From Paraburkholderia sejongensis (lineage in GTDB: Bacteria > Pseudomonadota > Gammaproteobacteria > Burkholderiales > Burkholderiaceae), in the NCBI RefSeq assembly GCF_020880815.1, contig NZ_JAJITD010000007.1, positions 124,001-188,000 of the forward strand: a stretch of DNA of 64,000 nt, in the 5' to 3' direction. Of the stretch, positions 51,869-60,086 are shown in pieces; position 1 is the stretch's first letter, and every line of letters begins with the position of its first letter. A program made the translations under genes and the position numbers. The notes under the pieces were generated by a model that worked only from the letters and a program-made list of their open reading frames with translations, did not search any database and was not told where the DNA came from.

Positions 51869-52600
51869 TTATTGCGGTTCGCTGCCGCAGGCAAGCGGAG
51901 TCTTCAACGAGCGGGCCGGAGCCGGCACGGGGTTTTGCGGAGCCTGCTGGGTGGAAAGCCAGGCCGCGGCGGCGTTCACGTCTTCGTCGGTCAGACGCGT
52001 GGCGATCGTGTGCATGCAGTCCGGCGCGATCGCGTGACGCGTGCCCGAGCGCCATGCGCCCAGCTGCGCGCTGATGTAGTCCGCGTGCAGACCGACCAGA
52101 CCCGGGATGGCCGGTTCCATACCGGTCAGCGCCTTGCCGTGGCAGGCCACGCATGCCGGCACCTGCTTGCTCGCGTCGCCGTGCAGCACGATCTGCTCAC
52201 CGCGCGCGAGCGTGGCGGCCGACACCGTCGGCTTGGCCGGCGGCGGATACGGGGGACGCTGCTGCGAGAAGAAGGTGGCGATCTTGTGGAGGTAGTCGTC
52301 CGAGAGATACGTGACGAGGTAGTTCATCGGCGGGTACTTGCGACGGCCTTCACGAAAGTTCTGCAACTGGTTGTACAGATAGTCCGCCGGCTTGCCCGCG
52401 AGGCGCGGGAAGTAATCGTTGTCGGTACCTTGCCCATGCGAGCCGTGGCACGCCGTGCAGCCTTGCACGCGCGCTTCCATTGTGTCGGGGGCCTTCGGTT
52501 GAGTCTGCGCTTTCGCAGCGCTGTAGACACCCGCGGAGCCGATCAGCAGAAGGGCAAGCAACGGGCGGAAGAGGCGTCTTGAAGACACGCGTAACTCCAT
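51869..52600 (-). CDS. Diheme cytochrome c4-like protein
   Basis: 243 aa from ATG 52600. N-terminal signal peptide to about residue 32 (PLLALLLIGSAGVYSAAKAQ), then CTACH (48-52) and CVACH (150-154), each with downstream methionine candidates (PPMNYL, TGMEPAI). Two similar c-type domains define the c4 family, periplasmic electron carriers to terminal oxidases. First gene of the cytochrome pair; the longer upstream frame lacks a signal peptide position and is rejected. Confidence 0.88.
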   Translation of the reverse strand: MELRVSSRRLFRPLLALLLIGSAGVYSAAKAQTQPKAPDTMEARVQGCTACHGSHGQGTDNDYFPRLAGKPADYLYNQLQNFREGRRKYPPMNYLVTYLSDDYLHKIATFFSQQRPPYPPPAKPTVSAATLARGEQIVLHGDASKQVPACVACHGKALTGMEPAIPGLVGLHADYISAQLGAWRSGTRHAIAPDCMHTIATRLTDEDVNAAAAWLSTQQAPQNPVPAPARSLKTPLACGSEPQ

Positions 52601-52996
52601 CAGAATCGGGGACCTGACCGAACTTCGAGCGGCTCGGTGTGAAGGACTGCCGTCGCTGCGGCGACGCAGCATTCTATCATCGAAGGGTAATGGTGACTAT
52701 TTGCCGCATTAGAGACCGTTCCCGCTGTGACCGCCATGCGACAGTATGCCGCGTCGAGTGCGGGCCGGGTTGTGTTGGTCAATCTGTTGCGCGCTTTGCT
52801 TGCTTTATCTCGAATTTGATGGCAGGGGCGGGTCGTTGCTCGCGCAACGGCCGGGCGCTTTGTTACCGATTCGTTCGAGCCCGGTTGAACCGATCCCCGC
52901 GCGCGCCATCGAAGCGTACACTTCCGGGCTCGCCGGCCGCCGCGCGGCCCGGTTCCGGTAGTCCCTCCGTTCGTTCTCATCCGCTATCAGCCTTAC
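52601..52996. other. Divergent promoter region between cytochrome and copC units
   Basis: 396 bp separating two divergent operons. Short frames exist on both strands, but none has a ribosome binding site plus family-like sequence, so I annotate no gene. No copper-type (CueR/CopR) box was recognised by eye. Confidence 0.5.
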
Positions 52997-53374
52997 ATGA
53001 AGCTATTCGACTTTTCCTCTTCGGCGCTGCGTGCGTTGATGTCCGGCGCGCTGCCGCTGGTGCTGTCCTCGAGCGCGTTCGCGCATGCGCATCTGGTCGC
53101 GAGCGAGCCGGCCGCGAACGCCGAGGCCGTCGCTCCGACCGAACTGACGATCCATTTCACCGAGCCGCTCGAACCCGCGTTCAGCAAGATCGTGCTCACC
53201 GATGCGAGCGGTAAGCCGGCGACCACGAGCGCGTCGACGGTGGACGGCCGCGATCCGAAGACGATGCGGCTCGCGCTGCCGCAGTTGAGCAGCGGCCGCT
53301 ATGCGGTGCACTGGATCGCGGTGGCCACCGACGGCCATCGAACCCAGGGCGACTTTGCGTTCAACGTCAAATGA
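52997..53374 (+). CDS. copC: Copper resistance protein CopC
   Basis: 125 aa periplasmic protein. Signal peptide ends at AFA before His30; the mature N terminus HAHL and the C-terminal DGHRTQGDFAFNV supply the Cu(II) site histidines of CopC. The fold is a small beta barrel (PTELTIHFTEPLEPAFSKIVL). Lacks the Met-rich Cu(I) loop as far as I can see. The stop overlaps copD by four bases. Confidence 0.9.
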   Translation: MKLFDFSSSALRALMSGALPLVLSSSAFAHAHLVASEPAANAEAVAPTELTIHFTEPLEPAFSKIVLTDASGKPATTSASTVDGRDPKTMRLALPQLSSGRYAVHWIAVATDGHRTQGDFAFNVK

Positions 53375-54294
53375 GCATCGACGGACTGTGGATCGGGCAG
53401 GTCGCGATGGCCGCGCTCATGAATGTCGCATTCGGTTTCGCCGTCGGTTCGGCGCTACTCGGCGCATGGCTCGCGCCGGACGCGCGGCAAAGCGTGTCGC
53501 CGGCGCGGCCCGGCTGGATCCGCGCGCATCGCTCGATGCTCGCGGCCGCGATCGTGCTGGTGCTCGCCGACTTCGGCTGGCTGCTGTACCAGAGCGCGTC
53601 GATGAGCGGCGTCGCGCTGCCGGCCGCGTTCAGCGTGATCCCGACCGTGCTCACGCAGACGCATGTCGGCTTCGGCTGGAGCGTCGCGTTCGGCGGCGCG
53701 CTGGTGCTGCTCGGCACCGCGCTGTCGAACGGCACCGGCATGCTGCGCAATGCGCTGCTGTGGCTCGCGGTGCTCGCGATCGCGGGCGGCAAGGCGTCGC
53801 TCGGTCATGCGGCCGATGCCGGAGTGGCGTCGGCCGCGCTCGGCATGCAGACGCTGCACGTGCTCGCGACCAGCGTGTGGGGCGGTCTCGCGGTGGCCGC
53901 CGGCCTCGCGGTGCTGCCGGCGCTCGGCGCATCGACCGCGCGCGGGATGCTGATTCGCACCGCGACCCAGCTGTCGAACGTGTCGCTCGTCGCGGTCGCG
54001 CTAGTGCTGCTCTCGGGTGTGTTCAACGCGGTGCGCGGCTCGGGCGGCTCGCTCGAAGCGATTCAGGCGAGCACGTGGGGGCATGTGCTGACGCTCAAGT
54101 TCGTGCTGGTCGCGCTCGCGCTGGTGCTCGGCGGGCTGAACCGGTTCTCGGCGCTGCCGCGCCTGCGCCGCACCGCGTCGACGATGGATGCGCATACCTT
54201 CGTCAACGTGCTGTATCTGGAAGCGCTCGTGATGATCGGGGTATTCGTCGTCGCGGCGGCGCTGTCGCATAGCGTGCCGGCGTTTGCGGCATAA
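53371..54294 (+). CDS. copD: Copper resistance membrane protein CopD
   Basis: 307 aa with about eight hydrophobic helices, CopD superfamily. Recognisable segments are the histidine in QTHVGFGWSVAFGGALVLL, the helix-end histidine in KASLGHAADAG, TLHVLATSVWGGLAVAAGLAVLP, and the C-terminal LKFVLVALALVLGGLNRF. Works with CopC in copper uptake or trafficking through the inner membrane. Translationally coupled to copC. Confidence 0.9.
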   Translation: MSIDGLWIGQVAMAALMNVAFGFAVGSALLGAWLAPDARQSVSPARPGWIRAHRSMLAAAIVLVLADFGWLLYQSASMSGVALPAAFSVIPTVLTQTHVGFGWSVAFGGALVLLGTALSNGTGMLRNALLWLAVLAIAGGKASLGHAADAGVASAALGMQTLHVLATSVWGGLAVAAGLAVLPALGASTARGMLIRTATQLSNVSLVAVALVLLSGVFNAVRGSGGSLEAIQASTWGHVLTLKFVLVALALVLGGLNRFSALPRLRRTASTMDAHTFVNVLYLEALVMIGVFVVAAALSHSVPAFAA

Positions 54295-54326
54295 AAAAGC
54301 GCCGCACTGCGAAGCACGTGCGGCGC
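54293..54326 (-). terminator. Terminator of the DUF2158 gene
   Basis: GCGCCGCAC (54299-54307) / GTGCGGCGC (54318-54326). On the minus strand a T6 run follows the stem, so it serves the gene stopping at 54376; it also lies right behind copD. Confidence 0.75.
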
Positions 54327-54375
54327 AATACACACGGTCGCCTGGCGGTGGCCAGCGCATCCGTTACTGCTCGGT

Positions 54376-54609
54376 TCAGGCGGCGAGCGCGGCGAGCGCG
54401 GCGTCGGGCGCCGGGATCAGGGTCTCTTCGGGAAACATCTCCTGCTGCAGTTCGCCGGCATCGTTAAACCATTGACAGATCAGCCAGTTGCCCGGCGCGA
54501 ACAGCACCGGGCCGCTCCATGTCGCGGTCATCGGGCGGCCGCCGGACTTCAGTCGCAGCACGTCGCCGGCGTGAAAGGCGGGTTTCGTGGAGCGGATCGA
54601 CAGTCGCAT
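54376..54609 (-). CDS. DUF2158 small protein (YodC-like)
   Basis: 77 aa. FHAGDVLRLKSGGRPMTATW followed by NWLICQWFNDAGELQQEMFPEETL matches the short DUF2158/YodC pattern (G-D-V, L-K-S-G-G, P-M-T, C-x-W-F, F-P). Function unknown. 16 bp after the small membrane-protein gene, so probably co-transcribed. Confidence 0.8.
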   Translation of the reverse strand: MRLSIRSTKPAFHAGDVLRLKSGGRPMTATWSGPVLFAPGNWLICQWFNDAGELQQEMFPEETLIPAPDAALAALAA

Positions 54610-54625
54610 CGCCCAGCGGGCCGGG

Positions 54626-54928
54626 TTATTCGAAGCCGAGCCGGTGGCCGAGGATCGGCGCGCAGAACAGCGCGATCGCGCAGCCCGCGGCCTTGCCTTC
54701 GAGTTCGGCGCCGGCCGCGCGCGAGCCGACGATATGCGTGAGCAGGTCGAACACCTGCGGCAGGCAGTACAGCACCGCAGCCGCGATAAAGCACTTGCTG
54801 ACTACCGCGATGCTCCAGCCGCGCTCGTACGCGAGCATCGCGCCGATGATGCGCAGCACGCCGAACGCGACCAGCGCGCCGACCGCCGCCTGTTCGCGGA
54901 TCAGATAGTCAGGAAGGAATTCGCCCAT
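54626..54928 (-). CDS. Small membrane protein, hypothetical
   Basis: 100 aa from ATG 54928 (MGEFLPDYLIREQAAVGALVAF). Three hydrophobic segments, about 14-32, 38-58 and 75-93. No recognised family. AGGAAGGA-like purines lie in the 3' flank on the other strand only, so the start rests on frame and hydrophobic pattern. Upstream of the DUF2158 gene. Confidence 0.55.
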   Translation of the reverse strand: MGEFLPDYLIREQAAVGALVAFGVLRIIGAMLAYERGWSIAVVSKCFIAAAVLYCLPQVFDLLTHIVGSRAAGAELEGKAAGCAIALFCAPILGHRLGFE

Positions 54929-55172
54929 GATGCGCCCCGTTGCATGTGTGTTTTGCATGCATTTGAGCAAGGAGCGGGCCATGCGTATGTCCGATACCGA
55001 ACAAACGACGCACAAGCCGCGCTGGGCAAGGCTTGGCGGGAAATGACGCGGGTCGCGCGGGAGTGCCGGAACGGCTGTTCGAGGCGCCGCGGTCGGCGAT
55101 GTTACGTTACTGAGACGCCCCGCGCGTCACGTAGCCGTAACGCGCGGGCGGGGTTGCTTCAGACGCCGGCGA

Positions 55173-56321
55173 TCACCACTCGGCGACGCTGCCGTCCGCG
55201 TGACGCCACACCGGATTGCGCCAGCGATGACCGACCTTCGCCATCTCGCGCACCTTCTCTTCGTTCACTTCGATGCCGAGGCCCGGGCCCTGCGGAATCG
55301 ACACGAAGCCGTCTTCGTATTTGAAGACTTCGGGGTTCTTGATGTAGTCGAGCAGGTCGTTGCCCTGGTTGTAGTGAATCCCGAGGCTCTGCTCCTGGAT
55401 GAACGCGTTGTAGCTGACCGCGTCGATCTGCAGGCAGGTCGCGAGCGCGATCGGGCCGAGCGGGCAGTGCAGCGCGAGCGCGACGTCGTAGGCTTCGGCC
55501 ATCGAGGCGATCTTGCGACACTCGGTGATCCCGCCCGCGTGCGACGCGTCCGGCTGGATGATGTCGACGTACCCGCCCGACAGGATGTGCTTGAAGTCCC
55601 AGCGCGAGTACAGACGCTCGCCGAGCGCGATCGGTGTATTGGTCTGGTTGACGATGTCACGCAGCGCTTCCGCGTTCTCCGAGAGCACAGGCTCTTCGAT
55701 GAACAGCAGCTTGTACGGGTCGAGCTCCTTCGCGAGCACCTTGGCCATCGGCTTGTGCACGCGGCCGTGGAAATCCACGCCGATGCCGATGTTCGGTCCG
55801 ACCGCCTCGCGCACCGCGGCGACGTTGTTGATCACGCCCTGGACCTTGTCGAAGGTGTCGATGATCTGCAGCTCTTCCGAGCCGTTCATCTTGACCGCCT
55901 TGAAGCCGCGTTCGACCACCGCGCGCGCGTTGTTGGCGACGTCGCTCGGGCGGTCGCCGCCGATCCACGAGTACACCTTGATCTTGTCGCGCACTTGGCC
56001 GCCCAGCAGCGCGTGCACCGGCACGCCATGATGCTTGCCTTTGATATCCCACAACGCCTGGTCGACGCCGGCGATCGCGCTCATCGTGATCGGACCGCCG
56101 CGATAGAAGCCCGCGCGATACATCACCTGCCAGTGGTCCTCGATCAGCAGCGGATCCTTGCCGATCAGATAGTCGGCCAGCTCTTCGACCGCCGCGGCGA
56201 CCGTGTGCGCGCGGCCTTCGACCACCGGCTCGCCCCAGCCGACGATCCCCTCGTCGGTCTCGATCTTCAGGAAACACCAGCGCGGCGGGACGATGAAAGT
56301 TTCGAGCCTGGTGATTTTCAT
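55173..56321 (-). CDS. dgoD: D-galactonate dehydratase
   Basis: 382-aa enolase-superfamily enzyme, same length as E. coli DgoD. The residues line up with the same numbering: metal ligands Asp183, Glu209 and Glu235, general acid His185 and catalytic His285 (ALALHCPLGP). Dehydrates D-galactonate to 2-keto-3-deoxygalactonate. The remaining dgo genes (kinase, aldolase, transporter) are not in the window. Divergent GntR regulator and operator upstream. Confidence 0.95.
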   Translation of the reverse strand: MKITRLETFIVPPRWCFLKIETDEGIVGWGEPVVEGRAHTVAAAVEELADYLIGKDPLLIEDHWQVMYRAGFYRGGPITMSAIAGVDQALWDIKGKHHGVPVHALLGGQVRDKIKVYSWIGGDRPSDVANNARAVVERGFKAVKMNGSEELQIIDTFDKVQGVINNVAAVREAVGPNIGIGVDFHGRVHKPMAKVLAKELDPYKLLFIEEPVLSENAEALRDIVNQTNTPIALGERLYSRWDFKHILSGGYVDIIQPDASHAGGITECRKIASMAEAYDVALALHCPLGPIALATCLQIDAVSYNAFIQEQSLGIHYNQGNDLLDYIKNPEVFKYEDGFVSIPQGPGLGIEVNEEKVREMAKVGHRWRNPVWRHADGSVAEW

Positions 56322-56442
56322 GGTGTGCGTCTCCTCGGTGGGGCGAAACTGGCGCTGCGAAGGCCGCTCCGCTGTCCGTGTGAAGCAGGCCTGCGCGCCT
56401 GCGAAAAATTCGGGATTTATATGCTACAACAAAAGCGCTTTT

Positions 56443-56462
56443 TAATACTATTAATAGTATTA
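56443..56462. promoter_or_regulatory. Perfect 20-bp palindrome, candidate DgoR operator
   Basis: Uninterrupted palindrome centred at 56452/56453 (ACTATTAATAGT core) in the dgoD-gntR divergent gap, 12 bp before the regulator's GTG start. TATTAT at 56458-56463 may be the -10 of that regulator, so binding would block it. Confidence 0.65.
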
Positions 56463-56473
56463 TTTGCCACATA

Positions 56474-57232
56474 GTGACCAGGGCGCGGGCCGCTTGCGCC
56501 TTTGCGAAACGGCCAACGCCCACCGATAGCCATCCTTACCCGCCGGAGAGAATCATTCAGCACGATCTGCATGGGCGAGTCGCCCAACTGCTCGCGACCG
56601 CGATTCTGCGCGGCGATTACGCGCCGGAATCGATCCTGCCGCGCGAAGCCGAGTTGATGGACAGCTACGGCGTGAGCCGCACGGTGCTGCGTGAAGCGCT
56701 GCGCACGCTGACGTCGAAGGGTTTGATCGAATCGCGGCCGCGGGTCGGTACGCGGGTGCGGCGCAAGTGCGCGTGGAATCTGCTCGATGCCGATCTGCTC
56801 GACTGGTACTCGCGCGTCGCCGAGCCGGTGGGCTTCGCGCTGAAGCTGCAGGAAATGCGCGAGATGATCGAGCCGTATGCGGCCAGTCTCGCGGCCGATG
56901 CGTACACCGACGACACGCTGTGCGCGCTGACGGCCGCGCATGCGTCGATGGTGGCGGCGCGCAATGTCGATGAATGGGTGCGCGCCGATCTGCAGTTTCA
57001 TCTGAGCGTGCTGAGCGCGTGCAGCAACGAGTTGCTGATTCCGCTCGGTGCGCTGATCGAGCGCACGCTGGAGGCGCAGTTGCGCCTGAACGCGAAGCGC
57101 GCGGATGTGTTCAATGCGTCGCTGGCCGAACATACCGCCGTGTTCGACGCGATTCGCGCGCGCGATGCCGACGCGGCGTATGCGGCGATGGCGTCGTTGC
57201 TCGGGGCGACGCGCGGGAGGATCGAAGGGTAG
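56474..57232 (+). CDS. dgoR: GntR/FadR-type regulator, DgoR-like
   Basis: 252 aa if started at GTG 56474; no ATG is available before the DNA-binding domain and no Shine-Dalgarno sequence is seen. GntR helix-turn-helix (about 36-100): LATAILRGDYAPESILPREAELMDSYGVSRTVLREALRTLTSKGLIESRPRVGTRV. C-terminal FCD ligand domain with the metal-binding pattern in ADLQFHLSVLSACSN and SLAEHTAVFDAI. The name rests on its divergent position with dgoD; the effector is probably galactonate. Confidence 0.85.
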   Translation: MTRARAACAFAKRPTPTDSHPYPPERIIQHDLHGRVAQLLATAILRGDYAPESILPREAELMDSYGVSRTVLREALRTLTSKGLIESRPRVGTRVRRKCAWNLLDADLLDWYSRVAEPVGFALKLQEMREMIEPYAASLAADAYTDDTLCALTAAHASMVAARNVDEWVRADLQFHLSVLSACSNELLIPLGALIERTLEAQLRLNAKRADVFNASLAEHTAVFDAIRARDADAAYAAMASLLGATRGRIEG

Positions 57233-57279
57233 CCTGTGCGGCGGCCAGGCGAGGCGCGCGGGATCGCGCGCCCGTCCGC

Positions 57280-58818
57280 TCAATCCATCGCCGCGTGCGC
57301 GACCGACGAATCCGCCGACTTGCGCGACGGCCGGATCAGCAGCAGCAGCGGAATCACCAGCAGCGTCGCCAGAAACATCAGCTTGAAGTCGTTCAGATAC
57401 GCGACCATCGCGGCCTGCTGGGTGATCGACGCGTTCAACGCCGCGAGGTCATAGTTCGAGCCGCTTGCGAGCATCGGCTGGATCGCCGGGTTGAACGCCG
57501 TCACGTTCGCCGCGAGGTCCGCGTGCGAGACCTGCGTGTTGCGCGTCATCAGCGTCTGCACGATCGAAATGCCGATACTGCTGCCGATGTTGCGCATCAG
57601 GCTGTACGTCGCGGTGCCGTCCGCGCGCAGTTCGGGCGCAAGCGTCGAGAAGGTCAGCGCGGACAGCGGCACGAACACGAGGCCGAGCCCGAAGCCCTGG
57701 ATCACGCCGGGCCACACGATGTCCGCCGCCGATAGCACGATCGTGTAATGCATCATCTGCCACAGCGAGAACGCCGAAATCAGGAAGCCGGCCAGCAACA
57801 GCAGCCGCGCGTCGACGCGCTTTAACAGCCGCCCGGCGATCAGCATCGCGACCATCGTGCCGGCGCCGCTCGGCGCTGTGACGAGGCCGGTGGTCGCGAC
57901 CGGATAGCCCATCAGGTTTTGCAGCATCGGCGGCAGCAGCGCGCGGGTCGCATACATGACCGCGCCGATCACGAAGATGAAGAAGGTGCCCGTTGCGAAG
58001 TTCGGGTCTTTCAGCAACTGGTATTTGAAGAACGAGTTCTTGCCGATCGTCGCGGTGTGCACGAGGAAGAACGCGAAGCTGATCGCCGCGACGAGCGCCT
58101 GAATCACGATCTCGTTCGATGAAAACCAGTCGAGCTGCTCGCCGCGATCGAGCATCGCCTGCAGCGCGCCGATCGCGAGACCGAGGGAGATGAAGCCGAA
58201 CGCGTCGAACTTCACGTCGTGCTTGGGCTCGCGGGTCGGCAGGAAGGTCGCGACGCCGAACAGCGCGAATGCGCCGATCGGCACGTTGATGAAGAATACC
58301 CAGCGCCAGTTGTAGCTATCGGTGAGCCAGCCGCCCAGCGTCGGGCCGAGGATCGGGCCGACCATCACGCCCATTCCCCACACGGCCATCGCCTGGCCTT
58401 GTTTCTCGCGCGGATTGATGTCGAGCAGGATCGATTGCGACAGCGGCACCAGCGACGCGCCGAAGATCCCCTGCAACAGCCGCGACGCGACGATCTGCGT
58501 GAGCGTCTCCGACAGGCCGCACAACGCCGACGCGACCGTGAAGCCGCCGATCGCGATGATCAGCAGGCGCTTCACGCTGAGCCGGTCCGACAGCCAGCCG
58601 GTCAGTGGCGTGGCGATCGCGGCGGCGACGATGTAGGAGGTCAGCACCCAGGTGATTTCGTCCTGCGACGCGGACAGCGTGCCTTGCATGTGCGGCAGGG
58701 CGACGTTGGCGATCGTGCTGTCGAGCGTCTGGATCAGCGTCGCGAGCATGATCGAGATCGTGATCATCGGCCGGTTGAGCGGCGCGGCGGCGCTGGCCGG
58801 CGTGGAGGCGGAGGACAT
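57280..58818 (-). CDS. DHA2-family multidrug exporter, EmrB type
   Basis: 512 aa, exactly the EmrB size, with about 14 helices. TLIQTLDSTIANVALPHMQGTLSAS, WVLTSYIVAAAIATPLTGWLSDRLSVKR and the motif-C region GPILGPTLGGWLTDSYNWRWVFFINVPIG are diagnostic. No EmrA-type membrane fusion protein gene is adjacent, so it may pair elsewhere or work alone. ATG 58818 is the start. A divergent MarR regulator and a long operator lie upstream. Confidence 0.92.
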   Translation of the reverse strand: MSSASTPASAAAPLNRPMITISIMLATLIQTLDSTIANVALPHMQGTLSASQDEITWVLTSYIVAAAIATPLTGWLSDRLSVKRLLIIAIGGFTVASALCGLSETLTQIVASRLLQGIFGASLVPLSQSILLDINPREKQGQAMAVWGMGVMVGPILGPTLGGWLTDSYNWRWVFFINVPIGAFALFGVATFLPTREPKHDVKFDAFGFISLGLAIGALQAMLDRGEQLDWFSSNEIVIQALVAAISFAFFLVHTATIGKNSFFKYQLLKDPNFATGTFFIFVIGAVMYATRALLPPMLQNLMGYPVATTGLVTAPSGAGTMVAMLIAGRLLKRVDARLLLLAGFLISAFSLWQMMHYTIVLSAADIVWPGVIQGFGLGLVFVPLSALTFSTLAPELRADGTATYSLMRNIGSSIGISIVQTLMTRNTQVSHADLAANVTAFNPAIQPMLASGSNYDLAALNASITQQAAMVAYLNDFKLMFLATLLVIPLLLLIRPSRKSADSSVAHAAMD

Positions 58819-58830
58819 GAAGGGCGGGGG

Positions 58831-58868
58831 ATCGTCGATATAGTAAGCATGCTTAGTATATCGACGAT
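58831..58868. promoter_or_regulatory. 38-bp inverted repeat, candidate MarR operator
   Basis: Two 18-bp arms (58831-58848 and 58851-58868), 17 of 18 positions complementary, around a two-base centre; core GTAAGCATGCTTAG. It starts 13 bp from the exporter ATG, so a bound MarR dimer (or two) would block exporter transcription. Confidence 0.75.
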
Positions 58869-58941
58869 GCGGGTTTTCGCTATCGGGGGTTGTGCGGAGG
58901 TTCGAGCGGGGGCGCGCGGCGTTGGAGGCCGACGTGCTTTC

Positions 58942-59006
58942 GCGAAGTGCTTTCGCGAAGTGCTTCCGCGAAGTGCTTCCGCGAAGTGCTTCCGCGAAGT
59001 GCTTCC
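58942..59006. repeat. Five 13-bp tandem repeats upstream of marR
   Basis: Unit GCGAAGTGCTTCC (first copy ends CTTTC), five contiguous copies, with a decayed copy before them at 58929-58941. Each unit contains GAAG-TG-CTTC, a small inverted repeat. The array ends one base before the TATAAT box of marR, so it occupies the -35 and upstream promoter region. Confidence 0.9.
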
Positions 59007-59007
59007 G

Positions 59008-59013
59008 TATAAT
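59008..59013 (+). promoter_or_regulatory. -10 box of marR, predicted leaderless start
   Basis: TATAAT ends seven bases before the A of the marR ATG (59021), the normal distance from -10 to transcription start. The weak -35 must lie inside the 13-bp repeats. No Shine-Dalgarno sequence fits in between. Confidence 0.6.
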
Positions 59014-59020
59014 CCGGCGC

Positions 59021-59464
59021 ATGAAAACCCAATTCGAAGAGCGCTTCGGCTTCCTGATTTCCGACGTCGGCCGGCTGTCGGGCAAGCGTTTCGACGATCT
59101 CGCGAAGTCGTCGGTCGATCTGACGCGCGCGCAGTGCCGCGTGCTCGCCTACCTCAGCCATTACGGTGATATCAATCAGGCGCGGCTCGCGGATCTGCTC
59201 GAGGTCGCGCCGATCTCGGCTGGGCGGCTGCTCGACCGGATGGAAGAGGGCGGCTGGATCGAGCGGACCGCTAACCCGCAGGACCGGCGCGAGCGCCAGG
59301 TGCGGATGACGGAGAAGGCGGAGCGCACGCTAGGCAAGGCGCGCAAGGTCGGCGACGAGGTCGCGAGCGAGGCGCTGAGCGGGTTCAGCGACGAAGAGAT
59401 CGCGCAGTTGATCGCGATGCTGCAGCGGGTGCGGGGGAATTTGAGCCGGTTGGTGGATCGCTGA
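59021..59464 (+). CDS. MarR-family regulator
   Basis: 147 aa from ATG 59021. Winged helix: YLSHYGDINQARLADLLEVAPISAGRLLDRMEEGGWIERTANPQDRRERQVRMTEKAERTL. It lies divergent to the DHA2 exporter and is its likely repressor. An upstream in-frame start would put the 13-bp repeats inside the coding region and is rejected. The mRNA is probably leaderless because the -10 box ends seven bases before the ATG. Confidence 0.92.
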   Translation: MKTQFEERFGFLISDVGRLSGKRFDDLAKSSVDLTRAQCRVLAYLSHYGDINQARLADLLEVAPISAGRLLDRMEEGGWIERTANPQDRRERQVRMTEKAERTLGKARKVGDEVASEALSGFSDEEIAQLIAMLQRVRGNLSRLVDR

Positions 59465-59492
59465 CGCGGCTCGTTACTTCGATTGTGGCCCG

Positions 59493-59840
59493 TTACTTCG
59501 ATTCCGATGCCGGCGCGGCGCCGCTCGGCGGTACCAGTTCGTAACAGACTGGTGGCTTGGCTTTCGGATCGGGCTGCTGCGGGTCGATGCATTTGAACGC
59601 GCTCTGATCGCGCTGCACGAAGATCGTGTCGGCGGCAGCGGCGTTGCCATGGGGCGCGCCGTTCACCACGGCAACGATCTTATAGCCGTTCTGCAGTAGC
59701 GTCGCGAGGGTGGTCGAGGCGGTGCGCCACTGGCTGTCGGACGTGGTTGGGGATTGGGCCTGAGCGGTGAAGGCGGCAGTCGTGCCGGCTAGCGCGAGCG
59801 CAGCAGCGGTGATTGCGAGCGCGGCGGGGCGGAACGTCAT
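59493..59840 (-). CDS. Small secreted protein, hypothetical
   Basis: 115 aa from ATG 59840 with AAGGAG upstream. Signal peptide MTFRPAALAITAAALALAGTTAAFTAQA then Q; the mature part holds two cysteines (FKCIDP and PPVCYEL) that could form a disulfide, and a proline-rich C terminus. No family recognised. Convergent with marR. Periplasmic location inferred. Confidence 0.7.
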   Translation of the reverse strand: MTFRPAALAITAAALALAGTTAAFTAQAQSPTTSDSQWRTASTTLATLLQNGYKIVAVVNGAPHGNAAAADTIFVQRDQSAFKCIDPQQPDPKAKPPVCYELVPPSGAAPASESK

Positions 59841-59882
59841 CAGGAGAGCTCCTTGAAGTTGCGTTTCTGCGAGCCAAAACAA

Positions 59883-59914
59883 AAAAGCCGCTGTCCTTGT
59901 GAGACAGCGGCTTT
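59883..59914. terminator. Terminator upstream of the secreted-protein gene and behind the tRNA
   Basis: AAAAGCCGCTGTC (59883-59895) / GACAGCGGCTTTT (59902-59914), flanked by A6. On the minus strand it follows the tRNA gene (ends 59925), so it ends the tRNA transcript. Confidence 0.8.
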
Positions 59915-59924
59915 TCCTTGAAGC

Positions 59925-60001
<77 letters not shown>

Positions 60002-60086
60002 GAAAGAAGCGAGATTATGCTGGTGAAGACGGGGGCTGTCAACCCCCGTCGCACATCTTTTTTAAGACACCCGGTCAGCCCGCGTT

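Noticed and set aside
52600..52980. Open frames in the cytochrome-copC gap
   Set aside because: They span the divergent promoter region on both strands, with basic low-complexity translations and no start signals.
58942..59006. CRISPR or coding repeat upstream of marR
   Set aside because: Contiguous 13-bp units without spacers. Reading it as an N-terminal extension of MarR would yield low-complexity residues and ignore the TATAAT box just before the ATG.
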